64,000 nucleotides of DNA from Solobacterium sp. (GCA_017512725.1 JAFWEW010000039.1:30640-94639), one strand, 5' to 3'; positions 44,494-53,181 are shown, counted from the stretch's first letter. Program-made: numbers and translations. Notes: generated from the letters alone by a model not told the origin.

Positions 44494-45489
44494 TTATTTG
44501 CCGGTCGTCTTTTTCTTTGTTTTCTTCTTTTCCGGTTTTTTGGCGGCTTTTTCCTTTTCGGCCTTTTTCTTTGTCTTCTTGCCGCTTTCCTGTGCGACCG
44601 GAATCGAACTGATTACCGCCGATTTTTTCGGGAGCTCCGCTTCAATTTCCTTTTTGAGTTCATTGAAGGTCGCAAGACGCTCAGCGGTAACTTCCGGATA
44701 ATGCGGATCCATATCTTTCAGTGTCGAAAGAATGATCTCACTGACAACGTACCGCATGTACCACTTGTGATCCGCCGGTACGATATACCACGGGCAGATC
44801 TTTGTGGCAGTCGCATTGATTGCGTCTTCAAATGCGCTCTGATATTCATTCCAGAGTTTCCGTTCATTCCAGTCTGCTTCCGAGAACTTCCAGTTCTTTT
44901 CCGGTTCCTCGATTCTGGCAAGGAATCTACGGGCCTGTTCTTCCTTTGAGACATTCAGGAAGATCTTCACGACACGCACGCTGTTGTTATACAGGAATTC
45001 TTCAAAATGGTTGATGTCCTGATAACGCTTTTCAATCACTTTATCGAGATCGATCCAGTCTGCGTGGGGCTGGTCGCGGTAGAGCTCACGCACCTTTCCG
45101 ATCAACACATCTTCATAATGGCTGCGGTTAAAAATCGCAATTTCTCCCTTGCCCGGGACATACGGAACAACACGCCAGAGAAAGTCGTGCGAGAGTTCTT
45201 TGGAACTAGGAGACTTAAAGGCGGCCTCATAGACTCCGTGGGTACTCAGGCACTGCAGTACGGCACGGATCGTACCGTCCTTACCGGCAGCGTCCATCGC
45301 CTGGAACAGGAAAATGACGCCTTCTTTCTTTTCCGCGAACAGTTTCTGCTGGAGGCTGTCAATTTTCTTGTTGTTTTTCTCCAGTCTCTCTTCAGCTTTG
45401 GCCCGGTCCGGGCACAGAGACGTATCGTTTGTCTTCTGCTTTGAAAGCTTGAATTTCCCGGTTCCGTTGTAAAGATACTCTTTAAACAT
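44494..45489 (-). CDS. ppk2: Polyphosphate kinase 2 family protein with lysine-rich tail
   Basis: A 331-residue protein of the PPK2 family (class as yet unclear), which uses polyphosphate to phosphorylate nucleoside mono- or diphosphates. Walker A-like FLFQAMDAAGKDGTIRAV (about 62-79), lid region SPSSKELSHDFLWR and Walker B-like FNRSHYEDVLIGKV (about 117-130) are intact. The last ~35 residues are a Lys/Glu/Ala/Thr tail (KKTKKKAEKEKAAKKPEKK) beyond the fold. The ribosome site is weak (AGAGAG). It is convergent with the msrA-ppk1 operon and separated from it by two terminators. Together the two enzymes can store phosphate as polyphosphate and spend it on nucleotides. Confidence 0.93.
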   Translation of the reverse strand: MFKEYLYNGTGKFKLSKQKTNDTSLCPDRAKAEERLEKNNKKIDSLQQKLFAEKKEGVIFLFQAMDAAGKDGTIRAVLQCLSTHGVYEAAFKSPSSKELSHDFLWRVVPYVPGKGEIAIFNRSHYEDVLIGKVRELYRDQPHADWIDLDKVIEKRYQDINHFEEFLYNNSVRVVKIFLNVSKEEQARRFLARIEEPEKNWKFSEADWNERKLWNEYQSAFEDAINATATKICPWYIVPADHKWYMRYVVSEIILSTLKDMDPHYPEVTAERLATFNELKKEIEAELPKKSAVISSIPVAQESGKKTKKKAEKEKAAKKPEKKKTKKKTTGK

Positions 45490-45620
45490 AAATTATTCTC
45501 TCTTTCACTCTTGTACTTATGATACCGCTTTTCATGGCCTGTGCGGATAAAAAACCGGTTAGCATTGACTAAGTCTGAAGATTTGAGAGAAAATCGACAG
45601 ACAGAAAGGGGACAGACGGT

Positions 45621-46199
45621 ATGGATTTCCTGCAGTTTCTGATCACATCCTGCATGCTGGGAGTCGGACTTGCGATGGACGCCTTTTCCGTGTCGGTAGC
45701 CAACGGCATGGGCGATCCGGGAATGTCGAAAAAGCGGCAGTATATTATCGCGGGAACCTTTGCGGGATTTCAGTTTCTGATGCCGATGATCGGCTGGTTA
45801 TGCGTGCATACCATTGTGACCTGTTTCCGTGCGGTTGATCCTTATATTCCCTGGATCGCATTGATCCTGCTGACGTATATCGGCGGGAAAATGATTCTGG
45901 AAGGAATCCAACAGAAGGGAATGGACGAACCGGTGAACCACCGTGTTGGAGCAGGGGAACTGATTGTCCAGGGAATTGCGACTTCCATCGATGCGCTGTC
46001 GGTCGGATTTACAATTGCGGACTATCCTGCAGTGGATGCGTTCATCGCATCACTGATCATTGCGGCAGTCACCTTCCTTCTGTGCATGATCGGTCTGCGT
46101 CTTGGCCGTAAGGCAGGAGATAAACTGACCGGAAGGGCTTCGGTTGCTGGCGGGATCATTCTGATCCTGATCGGTCTGAAGATCGTCTTTACACACTGA
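45621..46199 (+). CDS. mntP: MntP-type manganese efflux pump
   Basis: A 192-residue membrane protein with six predicted helices. The LAMDAFSVSVANG motif (about 18-30) and the repeat ATSIDALSVGF (about 119-129) carry the family's paired aspartates. Members export Mn2+. AAAGGGG precedes the ATG by 10 bases; a weak promoter TTGACT-18-GAAAAT lies at 45565-45594. There is no yybP-ykoY riboswitch core upstream, so manganese control, if any, is by another route. Confidence 0.9.
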   Translation: MDFLQFLITSCMLGVGLAMDAFSVSVANGMGDPGMSKKRQYIIAGTFAGFQFLMPMIGWLCVHTIVTCFRAVDPYIPWIALILLTYIGGKMILEGIQQKGMDEPVNHRVGAGELIVQGIATSIDALSVGFTIADYPAVDAFIASLIIAAVTFLLCMIGLRLGRKAGDKLTGRASVAGGIILILIGLKIVFTH

Positions 46200-46210
46200 G
46201 AAACAAAAAC

Positions 46211-46235
46211 AGGTGCGCTTGGGTGCACTTTTTTT
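46211..46235 (+). terminator. Weak terminator after mntP
   Basis: AGGTGC pairs with GCACTT including one G-T pair around an 8-nt loop, then a run of T residues. Confidence 0.6.
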
Positions 46236-46331
46236 CAGGAACTAAAGAAGCGGATTTCTGCCGATAAATCGGTGGGCAGAGGAATTCCGGTTTTTGATAC
46301 AATTAAGAAAACAGGTGGAGGAATCATAATT

Positions 46332-48026
46332 ATGGGATATATGGATAAATACAGGGAGTGGATGGAAAAGCTTCCGGAAAATGATCCGCTTCGGGAAGAA
46401 CTGAAAGCGATCGAAGGTGATCACCGTGCGATCCGCGAGCGTTTTCAGCTGGACCTCTCCTTTGGCACGGCAGGACTGAGAGGAATCGTTTCTGCCGGTA
46501 CGAACCGGATGAACTTTTATACCGTAGGAAGAGCGACACAGGGCATTGCGAACTTTATTATCAAGCAGGGACAGGCAGCGATGAACCGCGGTGTTATCAT
46601 TGCCCACGATCCGAGATATTTTTCAAAGGAATTCTCACAATATGCGGCAGGAATCTTTGCGGCAAACGGTATTAAGACCTATACCTTCCCGGATCTTCGT
46701 CCGACCCCGGAACTGGCATTTATGATCCGCCGGCTTGGAACGGTTTCCGGCATCAACATTACTGCATCTCATAATCCGAAAGAATACAACGGATACAAAG
46801 CATACTGGGAAGACGGCTGTCAGGTCAGCTCTGCGATCGCAGACGGAATGACGGATGAGATCCGGGCACTGGATTACTTCACCGGCATCCACAGGGAAAG
46901 CTTTGCCAAAGGCATCGAGTCGGGAATCATTACGATTCTGGATGAATCCTATGACCGGGAATACCTCGATATGATTGAATCCATCGCAATCCATTCCGGA
47001 GAGGAACTGGATCTTTCCATTCCTCTGGTCTATACACCGCTGAATGGAGCCGGTTCGATACCATTCCGTCAGATGATGAAAGACAGAGGATTTACCAACT
47101 GGCATATTGTGGAAGAACAGAGTATGCCGGATCCTGAATTTACGACGGTAGGCTATCCAAATCCGGAGAGCCCTGCGGCGTTCCGTCTTTCGGAAGAACT
47201 TGGCCGGAAGGTCGGTGCGGAACTTCTGATGGCAACGGATCCGGATTCAGACCGGTTTGCGATTGAGCTGCTTGGAGATGACGGAAATTATGTATGGCTG
47301 AACGGGAACCAGACCGGCTATCTGCTCGTAAACTATATTCTGGAAGGACGAAAGGATGCAGGCACGCTTCCGAAGAACGGAGCCATGGTCAAGTCAATCG
47401 TCACAAGCGATATGTCAGAGGTAATGGCAGAGGCATACGGAGTCAAGATGTTTGAATCCCTGACCGGATTCAAGAACATCTGCGGACGCATTCCATATCT
47501 GGAAGAAAACAATATGGAATATCTCTTCGGTTACGAAGAGTCGGTCGGCTATGCGGCCTGCCCGGAGATTCGTGATAAGGACGGCATTTCTGCCGGCATG
47601 CTGGTAGCGGAAGCGGCAGCGTATTATCGCAAACAGGGCAAGACACTCTGGCAGGTCCTGGAAGGCCTGTATGAGAAATACGGATACTATGCAGAAGATG
47701 AACCGAATCTCATTCTGGAAGGCGTTGACGGTGCGGAACGCATCAACCGGATGATGGGCTATGTGCGGGGACATCTGCCGCAGGAGGTAGCGGGCATCAA
47801 AGTTGCGGAAGTAATCGACTATGTCAACGCATATGATGAACTGTTCCGTTCCAATGTGCTCCGGTTCTATCTGGAAAACGGCTCCTGGTTTGCGATCCGG
47901 CCGTCCGGAACCGAACCGAAAATCAAGTTCTACTTCTATTCCAACGCAAAGTCGAGAGAAGAAGCACAGGAAGTCAACACCCGCATCAAGGAAGCGATCC
48001 TGACGATGGTAAATGCGGTCGAATGA
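46332..48026 (+). CDS. pgcA: Phosphoglucomutase/phosphomannomutase (PgcA type)
   Basis: A 564-residue alpha-D-phosphohexomutase. Motifs in order: FGTAGLRG (substrate loop, about 44-51), ITASHNPKEYNGYK (catalytic Ser, about 137-150), metal loop ATDPDSDRF (about 302-310), GYEESVGY (about 397-404) and the phosphate-binding RPSGTEPKIKFY (about 524-535). It interconverts glucose 1-phosphate and glucose 6-phosphate, feeding glycogen (see glgA) and cell-wall sugars. GGAGG lies 10-11 bases before ATG 46332; the frame extends upstream but without a ribosome site. Confidence 0.95.
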   Translation: MGYMDKYREWMEKLPENDPLREELKAIEGDHRAIRERFQLDLSFGTAGLRGIVSAGTNRMNFYTVGRATQGIANFIIKQGQAAMNRGVIIAHDPRYFSKEFSQYAAGIFAANGIKTYTFPDLRPTPELAFMIRRLGTVSGINITASHNPKEYNGYKAYWEDGCQVSSAIADGMTDEIRALDYFTGIHRESFAKGIESGIITILDESYDREYLDMIESIAIHSGEELDLSIPLVYTPLNGAGSIPFRQMMKDRGFTNWHIVEEQSMPDPEFTTVGYPNPESPAAFRLSEELGRKVGAELLMATDPDSDRFAIELLGDDGNYVWLNGNQTGYLLVNYILEGRKDAGTLPKNGAMVKSIVTSDMSEVMAEAYGVKMFESLTGFKNICGRIPYLEENNMEYLFGYEESVGYAACPEIRDKDGISAGMLVAEAAAYYRKQGKTLWQVLEGLYEKYGYYAEDEPNLILEGVDGAERINRMMGYVRGHLPQEVAGIKVAEVIDYVNAYDELFRSNVLRFYLENGSWFAIRPSGTEPKIKFYFYSNAKSREEAQEVNTRIKEAILTMVNAVE

Positions 48027-48068
48027 CCGGAAACGGGATTCTCAGAACTGAACGATACGATTTATGGG

Positions 48069-48093
48069 AACCGCCTGGAAACAGGCGGTTTTA
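48069..48093 (+). terminator. Terminator after pgcA
   Basis: Perfect nine-base stem AACCGCCTG/CAGGCGGTT around a GAAA loop, then TTAAAT. It excludes the earlier in-frame ATG at 48064 as the start of the next gene. Confidence 0.75.
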
Positions 48094-48096
48094 AAT

Positions 48097-48129
48097 GATC
48101 AGGGCAATCCGATCAGGGCGCTTTATAAT
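48097..48129 (+). promoter_or_regulatory. Direct repeat and -10 box of a possibly leaderless promoter
   Basis: GATCAGGGC occurs at 48097-48105 and 48111-48119 (14-base period), followed by TATAAT at 48124-48129. The ATG of the next gene is at 48136, about where transcription should begin. The repeat sits where a -35 box is expected and may be an activator or repressor site. Confidence 0.45.
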
Positions 48130-48135
48130 ACTGAT

Positions 48136-48702
48136 ATGGGTTTTGTGCATGGCGTTGTAAGTCTTTTGATGGCAGTACTGTTTTTTCTGTCTGCGGCGAT
48201 GTGTTTTCAGATGACGGCACATGCCCCGGTAACCATGCCGGCAGTCTGGATTCTCGGGCTGATCCTTTCCCTGCTGTATCTCATATGGGTTATTTCCAGA
48301 TGGAACCTCTGTGAGCGCTATACGATGAAGCGGTTTGAAGCCTGCTGGATTCAGGACCGTTCCCGGCAGAAAGGCCTGTATTATCACGACCGGCCGGGAT
48401 GCTATGTAATTCTGAGCTACCGGCTGCCGCATATTCTTCCGTTTACCTTTACGTTTTCCGATGTATATGTGGGACAGTCAATGGAAGTCTACCGGCGCGT
48501 GCACAGTCATCTCAACCGTAAGGGGAACGGGGACGTATATGCCGATGTAAGAGACGGAAAACATATTGAGATTGAAATCTATCCGTGCAAGCCTTCCCGC
48601 CTCAATGATCTGGAGAAAACGCTGATCCGGAAATATCATGCGGAGGAATACTACAACCGTACGGTGGGCGGAGCGAAAAAACGAGGCTTCCTGAAAAAGT
48701 AA
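48136..48702 (+). CDS. Membrane-anchored GIY-YIG domain protein
   Basis: A 188-residue protein. Two hydrophobic helices (about 8-28 and 37-57) are followed by a soluble domain that matches the GIY-YIG fold: GCYVI in place of GIY (about 93), DVYVGQSMEVYRRVHSHL with the YVG/YIG and Arg, and a Glu in DLEKTLIRKYHA, ending YYNRTVGG. GIY-YIG nucleases cut DNA; a membrane anchor is unusual and points to membrane-localised processing, possibly of incoming DNA. The start is ATG 48136 with no ribosome site and a TATAAT six bases before it. No partner gene is adjacent. Nuclease activity is predicted only. Confidence 0.65.
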   Translation: MGFVHGVVSLLMAVLFFLSAAMCFQMTAHAPVTMPAVWILGLILSLLYLIWVISRWNLCERYTMKRFEACWIQDRSRQKGLYYHDRPGCYVILSYRLPHILPFTFTFSDVYVGQSMEVYRRVHSHLNRKGNGDVYADVRDGKHIEIEIYPCKPSRLNDLEKTLIRKYHAEEYYNRTVGGAKKRGFLKK

Positions 48703-48707
48703 AACGA

Positions 48708-48737
48708 TTGAAGGGAACCGGTAAAAAAAGGTATAGT
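48708..48737 (+). promoter_or_regulatory. Candidate promoter of the flavodiiron protein gene
   Basis: TTGAAG (48708-48713), 18-nt spacer, TATAGT (48732-48737), directly after the GIY-YIG gene. Confidence 0.55.
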
Positions 48738-48767
48738 TAAAACGCAAAAACAAGGAGAAAAACAATT

Positions 48768-49964
48768 ATGGACAGTCTGAAACTGAAAGAAAACCTCTAC
48801 TGGGTCGGAATCGAAGATTTTGACATGCGGGTCTTCGATGTCATCATGACAACGGAACATGGCTCCAGCTTCAATTCCTACATTCTGAAAGGAAGCGAAA
48901 AGACCGCACTTTTTGAAACCGAAAAGACAAAATTCTTTGAAGATTACCTGCGGGAGATTGAACAGGTTGTGCCGGTAAAAGAGATCGACTATATCATCAT
49001 GAACCATACTGAGCCGGATCATGCGGATGGGATCGGAGAACTGCTGAAGATGAATCCGGACATTACGGTTTATGGTACGGCTGCTGCGATCAACAATCTC
49101 AAGCAGATCATGAATCGGGATGATTTCAAATTCGTGATCGTGAAGAATCTCGAAACTCTTTCACTGGGAGATATCACCCTTGAATTCCATGCGCTGCCCA
49201 ATCTGCACTGGCCGGATACAATGTGGACCTATGCAAAGGAAATCAAGACACTCTTCCCGTGTGATTCCTTCGGCAGCCACTTTGCGACCAAGGAAGTACT
49301 TCGTTCGCTGGTAACTGATGAAGCGGCTTACTGGAAGGAAACCAAGAACTATTTCGACTGCATTCTTGGTCCGTTCCGTCATCCGTTTGTCGATAACGCC
49401 CTCAAACGTCTGGAAACACTGGATGTTGATATGATCTGTACCGGACACGGTCCGGTTCTGGACAGCCACATCGATGAGATCGTTGCGAAGTATAAGGAAT
49501 GGTGCACGGATCCCGCCAAAGAAGGAAAGACGGTTGTGATTCCCTATGTCACCGCTTATGGCTATACCGAAGCACTGGCAAAGGCACTCTCGGAAGGACT
49601 TCAGGCATGCGGCGTAAAGACAGAACTCTATGACATGGTGGAAGAAAAGGACAGTGAAAAGGTCATCGAAGCGATCACAGCGGCAGACGGCCTTCTGATC
49701 GGTTCCCCGACGATTGTCGGAGAAGCGCTTCCTCCGGTTGCGAACCTGCTGAACGGTCTCCATGCGGCACTGGTAAAAGGAAAACCGGCAGCGGCATTCG
49801 GAAGCTTTGGCTGGAGCGGGGAAGCAGTACCGAACCTTACCGCAAAGCTGACCCAGCTCAAATACAACGTGCAGGAAGGCATGAAAGTAAAGTTCAAGCC
49901 GACGGAGACAGATCTGGAAGCCGCAAGAGAATACGGAAAGAACTTCGCATCTCTGCTCAAATAA
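48768..49964 (+). CDS. FprA-type flavodiiron protein
   Basis: A 398-residue A-type flavoprotein. The metallo-beta-lactamase-like N-terminal domain holds the diiron ligands in NHTEPDHADG (HxExDH, about 83-92) with further His/Asp in the region to residue 235 (TGHGPVLDSH); the flavodoxin domain (about 255-395) opens with KTVVIPYVTAYGYT, the FMN-binding loop. Flavodiiron proteins reduce O2 to water or NO to N2O, protecting anaerobes. AAGGAG precedes the ATG by nine bases. Single gene between a promoter and terminator. The electron donor (rubredoxin or reductase) is not in the window. Confidence 0.93.
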   Translation: MDSLKLKENLYWVGIEDFDMRVFDVIMTTEHGSSFNSYILKGSEKTALFETEKTKFFEDYLREIEQVVPVKEIDYIIMNHTEPDHADGIGELLKMNPDITVYGTAAAINNLKQIMNRDDFKFVIVKNLETLSLGDITLEFHALPNLHWPDTMWTYAKEIKTLFPCDSFGSHFATKEVLRSLVTDEAAYWKETKNYFDCILGPFRHPFVDNALKRLETLDVDMICTGHGPVLDSHIDEIVAKYKEWCTDPAKEGKTVVIPYVTAYGYTEALAKALSEGLQACGVKTELYDMVEEKDSEKVIEAITAADGLLIGSPTIVGEALPPVANLLNGLHAALVKGKPAAAFGSFGWSGEAVPNLTAKLTQLKYNVQEGMKVKFKPTETDLEAAREYGKNFASLLK

Positions 49965-49973
49965 GGAAACGCT

Positions 49974-50004
49974 GGCAGCCCTGTAAGGGGCTGCCATCTG
50001 TTTC
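49974..50004 (+). terminator. Terminator after the flavodiiron gene
   Basis: GGCAGCCC pairs with GGGCTGCC around a 6-nt loop; the T tract is weak (ATCTGTTT). Confidence 0.65.
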
Positions 50005-50021
50005 CCTGCTGTAATTGCCTG

Positions 50022-50050
50022 TTTACTTGGGTTTTGGTGTTTGGTATAAT
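50022..50050 (+). promoter_or_regulatory. Candidate promoter of secG
   Basis: TTTACT (50022-50027), 17-nt spacer, TATAAT (50045-50050), leader of about 27 nt. Confidence 0.6.
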
Positions 50051-50083
50051 TTTCGAGCACGTATAAAAAAGGAGTTTTGAGAG

Positions 50084-50305
50084 ATGCTGAATGCATTACT
50101 GATGATCGTCAGCGCAATGCTGATTATTCTGACCCTGCTGCAGGGCGGCAAATCGGACGGTATTTCCGGCGCATTTACAGGAAACGGCGGACTGAATCTG
50201 TTTGCCAACGTAAAGGAGCGCGGTTCTGAGAAGGTGATTTCCAATATCACGATGGTTCTCGGAATTATCTTCTTTATTCTGGTAATTGCCATCCACCTTG
50301 TCTGA
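50084..50305 (+). CDS. secG: Protein translocase subunit SecG
   Basis: A 73-residue membrane protein with two helices (about 3-19 and 52-71) joined by a Gly/Ser/Asn-rich loop (QGGKSDGISGAFTGNGGLNLF), the SecG signature. It assists SecYE in protein export. AAGGAG lies before the ATG. Order secG-rnr-smpB is common in Firmicutes. A terminator follows, so the RNase R gene probably has its own promoter. Confidence 0.95.
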   Translation: MLNALLMIVSAMLIILTLLQGGKSDGISGAFTGNGGLNLFANVKERGSEKVISNITMVLGIIFFILVIAIHLV

Positions 50306-50314
50306 TCAAAAAAC

Positions 50315-50336
50315 AGCCGGCTTCCGGCTTTTTTTG
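50315..50336 (+). terminator. Terminator after secG
   Basis: AGCCGG pairs with CCGGCT around a 3-nt loop, then six or more T residues. A TATAAT at 50349-50354 may be the -10 box for rnr. Confidence 0.85.
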
Positions 50337-50398
50337 TCGGCAGAACGATATAATGAAATACGATAATAATGACAGTGCAGAGCACAGGAGATTTAAAC

Positions 50399-52654
50399 AT
50401 GGAAGACTATAAAACAAAAGTACTGGAACTGATCGAAAACGCCAAGCGGGGAACGCTTGACCGGAATGATCTGATGAAGAAGCTGAATATTACCGGTGCT
50501 GCGGAGACGGCCGAGTTCGACAAAGTACTTGATGAAATGGAAGAGGAAATGCTGATTATCCGTGCGAAGGGAAACTGCTACATGAACCGGGAACAGTACG
50601 GACTGGAAATCGGCATAATCAAGATCAACCGCAAGGGGATCGGTTATGTGGACCGTCCCGGCAAGCCTTCCGTTATGGTGATTTCTGCACGCATGAAAGA
50701 CGCATTGGACGGTGACCTTGTCGCCGTGCATGTAGAACCGCACTACAACTCCAGATTCTTTGATTCTGCCAGCGGTACTGTGGTCAAGGTGCTCAAGCGG
50801 GCAAAGTCCACGCTGATCGGTACCTATATCAACACGCCCAACGGGCCAAAGCTCTGGCCGGATGATGAGAAGTTCCGGGGCTACAGTGTGTCCATGAAGG
50901 AACCGGAAGGGTTTACGCCGCTGCCCGGAATGAAAGTACTGGCGGAAATCAACCGATATGACAATCCGCTGGAACTGACCTTTATCAAAATGATCGGATT
51001 TAAAGATGATCCGGGAATGGATCTGCTTTCGATCCTTTATGATCACGACATCGATCCGGAATTCCCTGCTGAAGTTATGAAGGAAGCGGAATCCATTCCG
51101 CAGGAAGTCCGTGAGGAAGAAAAAGCAGGCCGCACCGATCTCACCGGTGATATTACCGTGACGATTGACGGCGATGATTCCAAGGACTTTGATGATGCGG
51201 TCAGCGTAAGGAAGAATGGAGACGGCTGGGTACTCAAAGTATCGATTGCGGATGTTTCCCATTATGTGAAAGAAAACAGTCCGCTGGATCAGGAAGCGTT
51301 CAAGCGCGGCACTTCCAGCTACATCATTGACAAGGTCGTTCCGATGCTGCCGCAGCTGCTGAGCAATGGAATCTGCAGTCTGAATCCGCATGTTGTCCGT
51401 CTTACCAATACCTGTGAGATGGATGTGGATGCCAACGGGTATGTGACCGATGCCAGAATCTATCCGTCGTTCATGTGTTCGACAGAACGGATGACCTATA
51501 AAAATGTCAACCGCATCTATGACGGGGATGAAGAACTGCGAACACAGTATGCGCACATTGTCGAAATGCTGGAAGATCTGAGAGACTGTGCCGATGCGAT
51601 CCGCAGAAAACGGGTTGCGGAAGGGGCAATCGACTTCGAAAGCGATGAGCCGAAGATCACGGTTGATGAGACCGGGCGTCCTCTGGATATTCAGGCCAGG
51701 GAGAGCGGGCATGGAGAAAAGATTATTGAAGACTGCATGATCGCTGCCAACGTGGCAGTTGCCAGCCTCATGAACCGTTCGGATTTTCCGTGTGTCTATC
51801 GTATCCATGATGAACCGAACGTCAAAAAGCTGACACAGTATGCTCACATGGCCTATATGCTCGGACATCCGTTCAATGTGAAGAATGCAGTATCTCCGAA
51901 AGAGATTCAGCGTTATCTTTCCGCAAATGAAGATGCGCCGGAATACCAGGTGCTTTCCAATCAGATGCTGCGGTGCATGTCCAAAGCGGTATATTCCGAT
52001 AAGTGTCTGGGACACTTTGGACTTGCGGAACAGGAATACCTGCATTTCACTTCTCCGATCCGCCGTTATCCGGACCTGATTGTTCACCGGATGCTGAGAC
52101 GCTATTATTATGAAAATGACTTCACCCGCAGAAACGGCGACGAAGAAAAGATGCGTCTGTATGCAGAGCACAGTTCGGAACGGGAACGGGCTGCAGACGA
52201 TGCGGAATATGAATGCGAAGATATGAAGAAGGCGGAATACATGGCGGAACGGATCGGTCAGGTATTTACCGGAATCATTACTTCCGTCAAGAATTTCGGC
52301 TTTTATGTAACGCTCCCCAATACGATTGAAGGCCTTGTCCGGGTTGAATCGCTGTATGACGGGTATTACCGGTACGATGAGGCCCGGATGTCACTGATCA
52401 ATGAACATGCGCATATCGTATATCGGGTCGGAGACACAATTACGATTCGGGTGGTTGCCGCATCAAAAGAAGCGCGGCTGATTGAATTTGGCGTAATCAG
52501 ACAAAGCGGCGGAAAAGTGAAGGAAAAGGTCGAAACCGGAGCGAAAGGCCGCAAAACAAGATCCCGTTCAGCCCGTAAAGCAGAACAGTTCGGGTATGAG
52601 CGGAATACGAGGACCCGCGGAAGGAAGAAGAATGGCAAGTCAAAAAAACGGTAA
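50399..52654 (+). CDS. rnr: Ribonuclease R
   Basis: A 751-residue 3'-5' exoribonuclease. In order: winged-helix-like N-terminus, cold-shock-like OB domains (GIIKINRKGIGYVD), the RNB catalytic core with the magnesium-binding Asp cluster TIDGDDSKDFDDAVSV (about 258-273), and an S1 domain (GQVFTGIITSVKNFGFYV, about 620-640). The last ~45 residues are very basic (KGRKTRSRSARKAEQF), typical for RNase R, which degrades structured RNA and helps trans-translation. AGGAG lies before ATG 50399; the earlier in-frame ATG 50369 has none. It overlaps smpB by 23 bases. Confidence 0.95.
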   Translation: MEDYKTKVLELIENAKRGTLDRNDLMKKLNITGAAETAEFDKVLDEMEEEMLIIRAKGNCYMNREQYGLEIGIIKINRKGIGYVDRPGKPSVMVISARMKDALDGDLVAVHVEPHYNSRFFDSASGTVVKVLKRAKSTLIGTYINTPNGPKLWPDDEKFRGYSVSMKEPEGFTPLPGMKVLAEINRYDNPLELTFIKMIGFKDDPGMDLLSILYDHDIDPEFPAEVMKEAESIPQEVREEEKAGRTDLTGDITVTIDGDDSKDFDDAVSVRKNGDGWVLKVSIADVSHYVKENSPLDQEAFKRGTSSYIIDKVVPMLPQLLSNGICSLNPHVVRLTNTCEMDVDANGYVTDARIYPSFMCSTERMTYKNVNRIYDGDEELRTQYAHIVEMLEDLRDCADAIRRKRVAEGAIDFESDEPKITVDETGRPLDIQARESGHGEKIIEDCMIAANVAVASLMNRSDFPCVYRIHDEPNVKKLTQYAHMAYMLGHPFNVKNAVSPKEIQRYLSANEDAPEYQVLSNQMLRCMSKAVYSDKCLGHFGLAEQEYLHFTSPIRRYPDLIVHRMLRRYYYENDFTRRNGDEEKMRLYAEHSSERERAADDAEYECEDMKKAEYMAERIGQVFTGIITSVKNFGFYVTLPNTIEGLVRVESLYDGYYRYDEARMSLINEHAHIVYRVGDTITIRVVAASKEARLIEFGVIRQSGGKVKEKVETGAKGRKTRSRSARKAEQFGYERNTRTRGRKKNGKSKKR

Positions 52655-53102
52655 TGTAAAGGTTGTGGCCGATAACCGCAAGGCAAGACACGATTACTTT
52701 ATTGAAGATACTTATGAAGCAGGCATGAGTCTGACCGGAACGGAAATCAAATCCGTGCGGGAGGGACGGATTCAGCTGAAAGATTCCTATATCTCAATCC
52801 GGCATGGCGAAGCCTGGATCAAGGGGATGCATATCAGTCCCTATAAATTCGGAAATATTTTCAATGTTGATCCGGAACGGGACCGCAAACTGCTGATGCA
52901 CCGATATGAGATCCGCAAGCTTTATGACAAGGTCCGCCTGAAAGGCTATACACTCATTCCGCTTCGCATCTATCTCAAAAACGGACGTGCAAAGATGGAA
53001 GTGGCGCTTGCAAAGGGCAAGAATCTTGTCGATAAGCGGGAAACACAGAAACTCCGTGACGCAAAACGGGAAATGGAGAAAGCGCTGAAGCTGACACGGT
53101 GA
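52632..53102 (+). CDS. smpB: SsrA-binding protein SmpB
   Basis: A 156-residue RNA-binding protein of trans-translation, which binds tmRNA and rescues stalled ribosomes. Motifs are DNRKARHDYFIEDTYEAG (about 12-29), GTEIKSVREGRIQLKDSY and the basic C-terminal tail (KRETQKLRDAKREMEKALK). Its start is within the end of rnr. GGAAGG precedes ATG 52632. The tmRNA gene ssrA is not seen after it. Confidence 0.97.
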   Translation: MASQKNGNVKVVADNRKARHDYFIEDTYEAGMSLTGTEIKSVREGRIQLKDSYISIRHGEAWIKGMHISPYKFGNIFNVDPERDRKLLMHRYEIRKLYDKVRLKGYTLIPLRIYLKNGRAKMEVALAKGKNLVDKRETQKLRDAKREMEKALKLTR

Positions 53103-53132
53103 CACATGCTCCCGATTCCTGCAGAACACAAC

Positions 53133-53181
53133 AAAAAGGGATTCTCTTCTTTCTGTAAGTGGAAAGGGACAATCCCTTTTA
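53133..53181. terminator. Bidirectional terminator after smpB
   Basis: AAAAGGGATT pairs with AATCCCTTTT around a 27-nt loop, with T residues on both sides. Confidence 0.85.

Noticed and set aside
45490..45620. yybP-ykoY manganese riboswitch before mntP
   Set aside because: No conserved loop sequences and no hairpin with terminator; only a weak promoter.
50393..52171. 592-codon open frame opposite RNase R
   Set aside because: Antisense to RNase R; no start site or domain.
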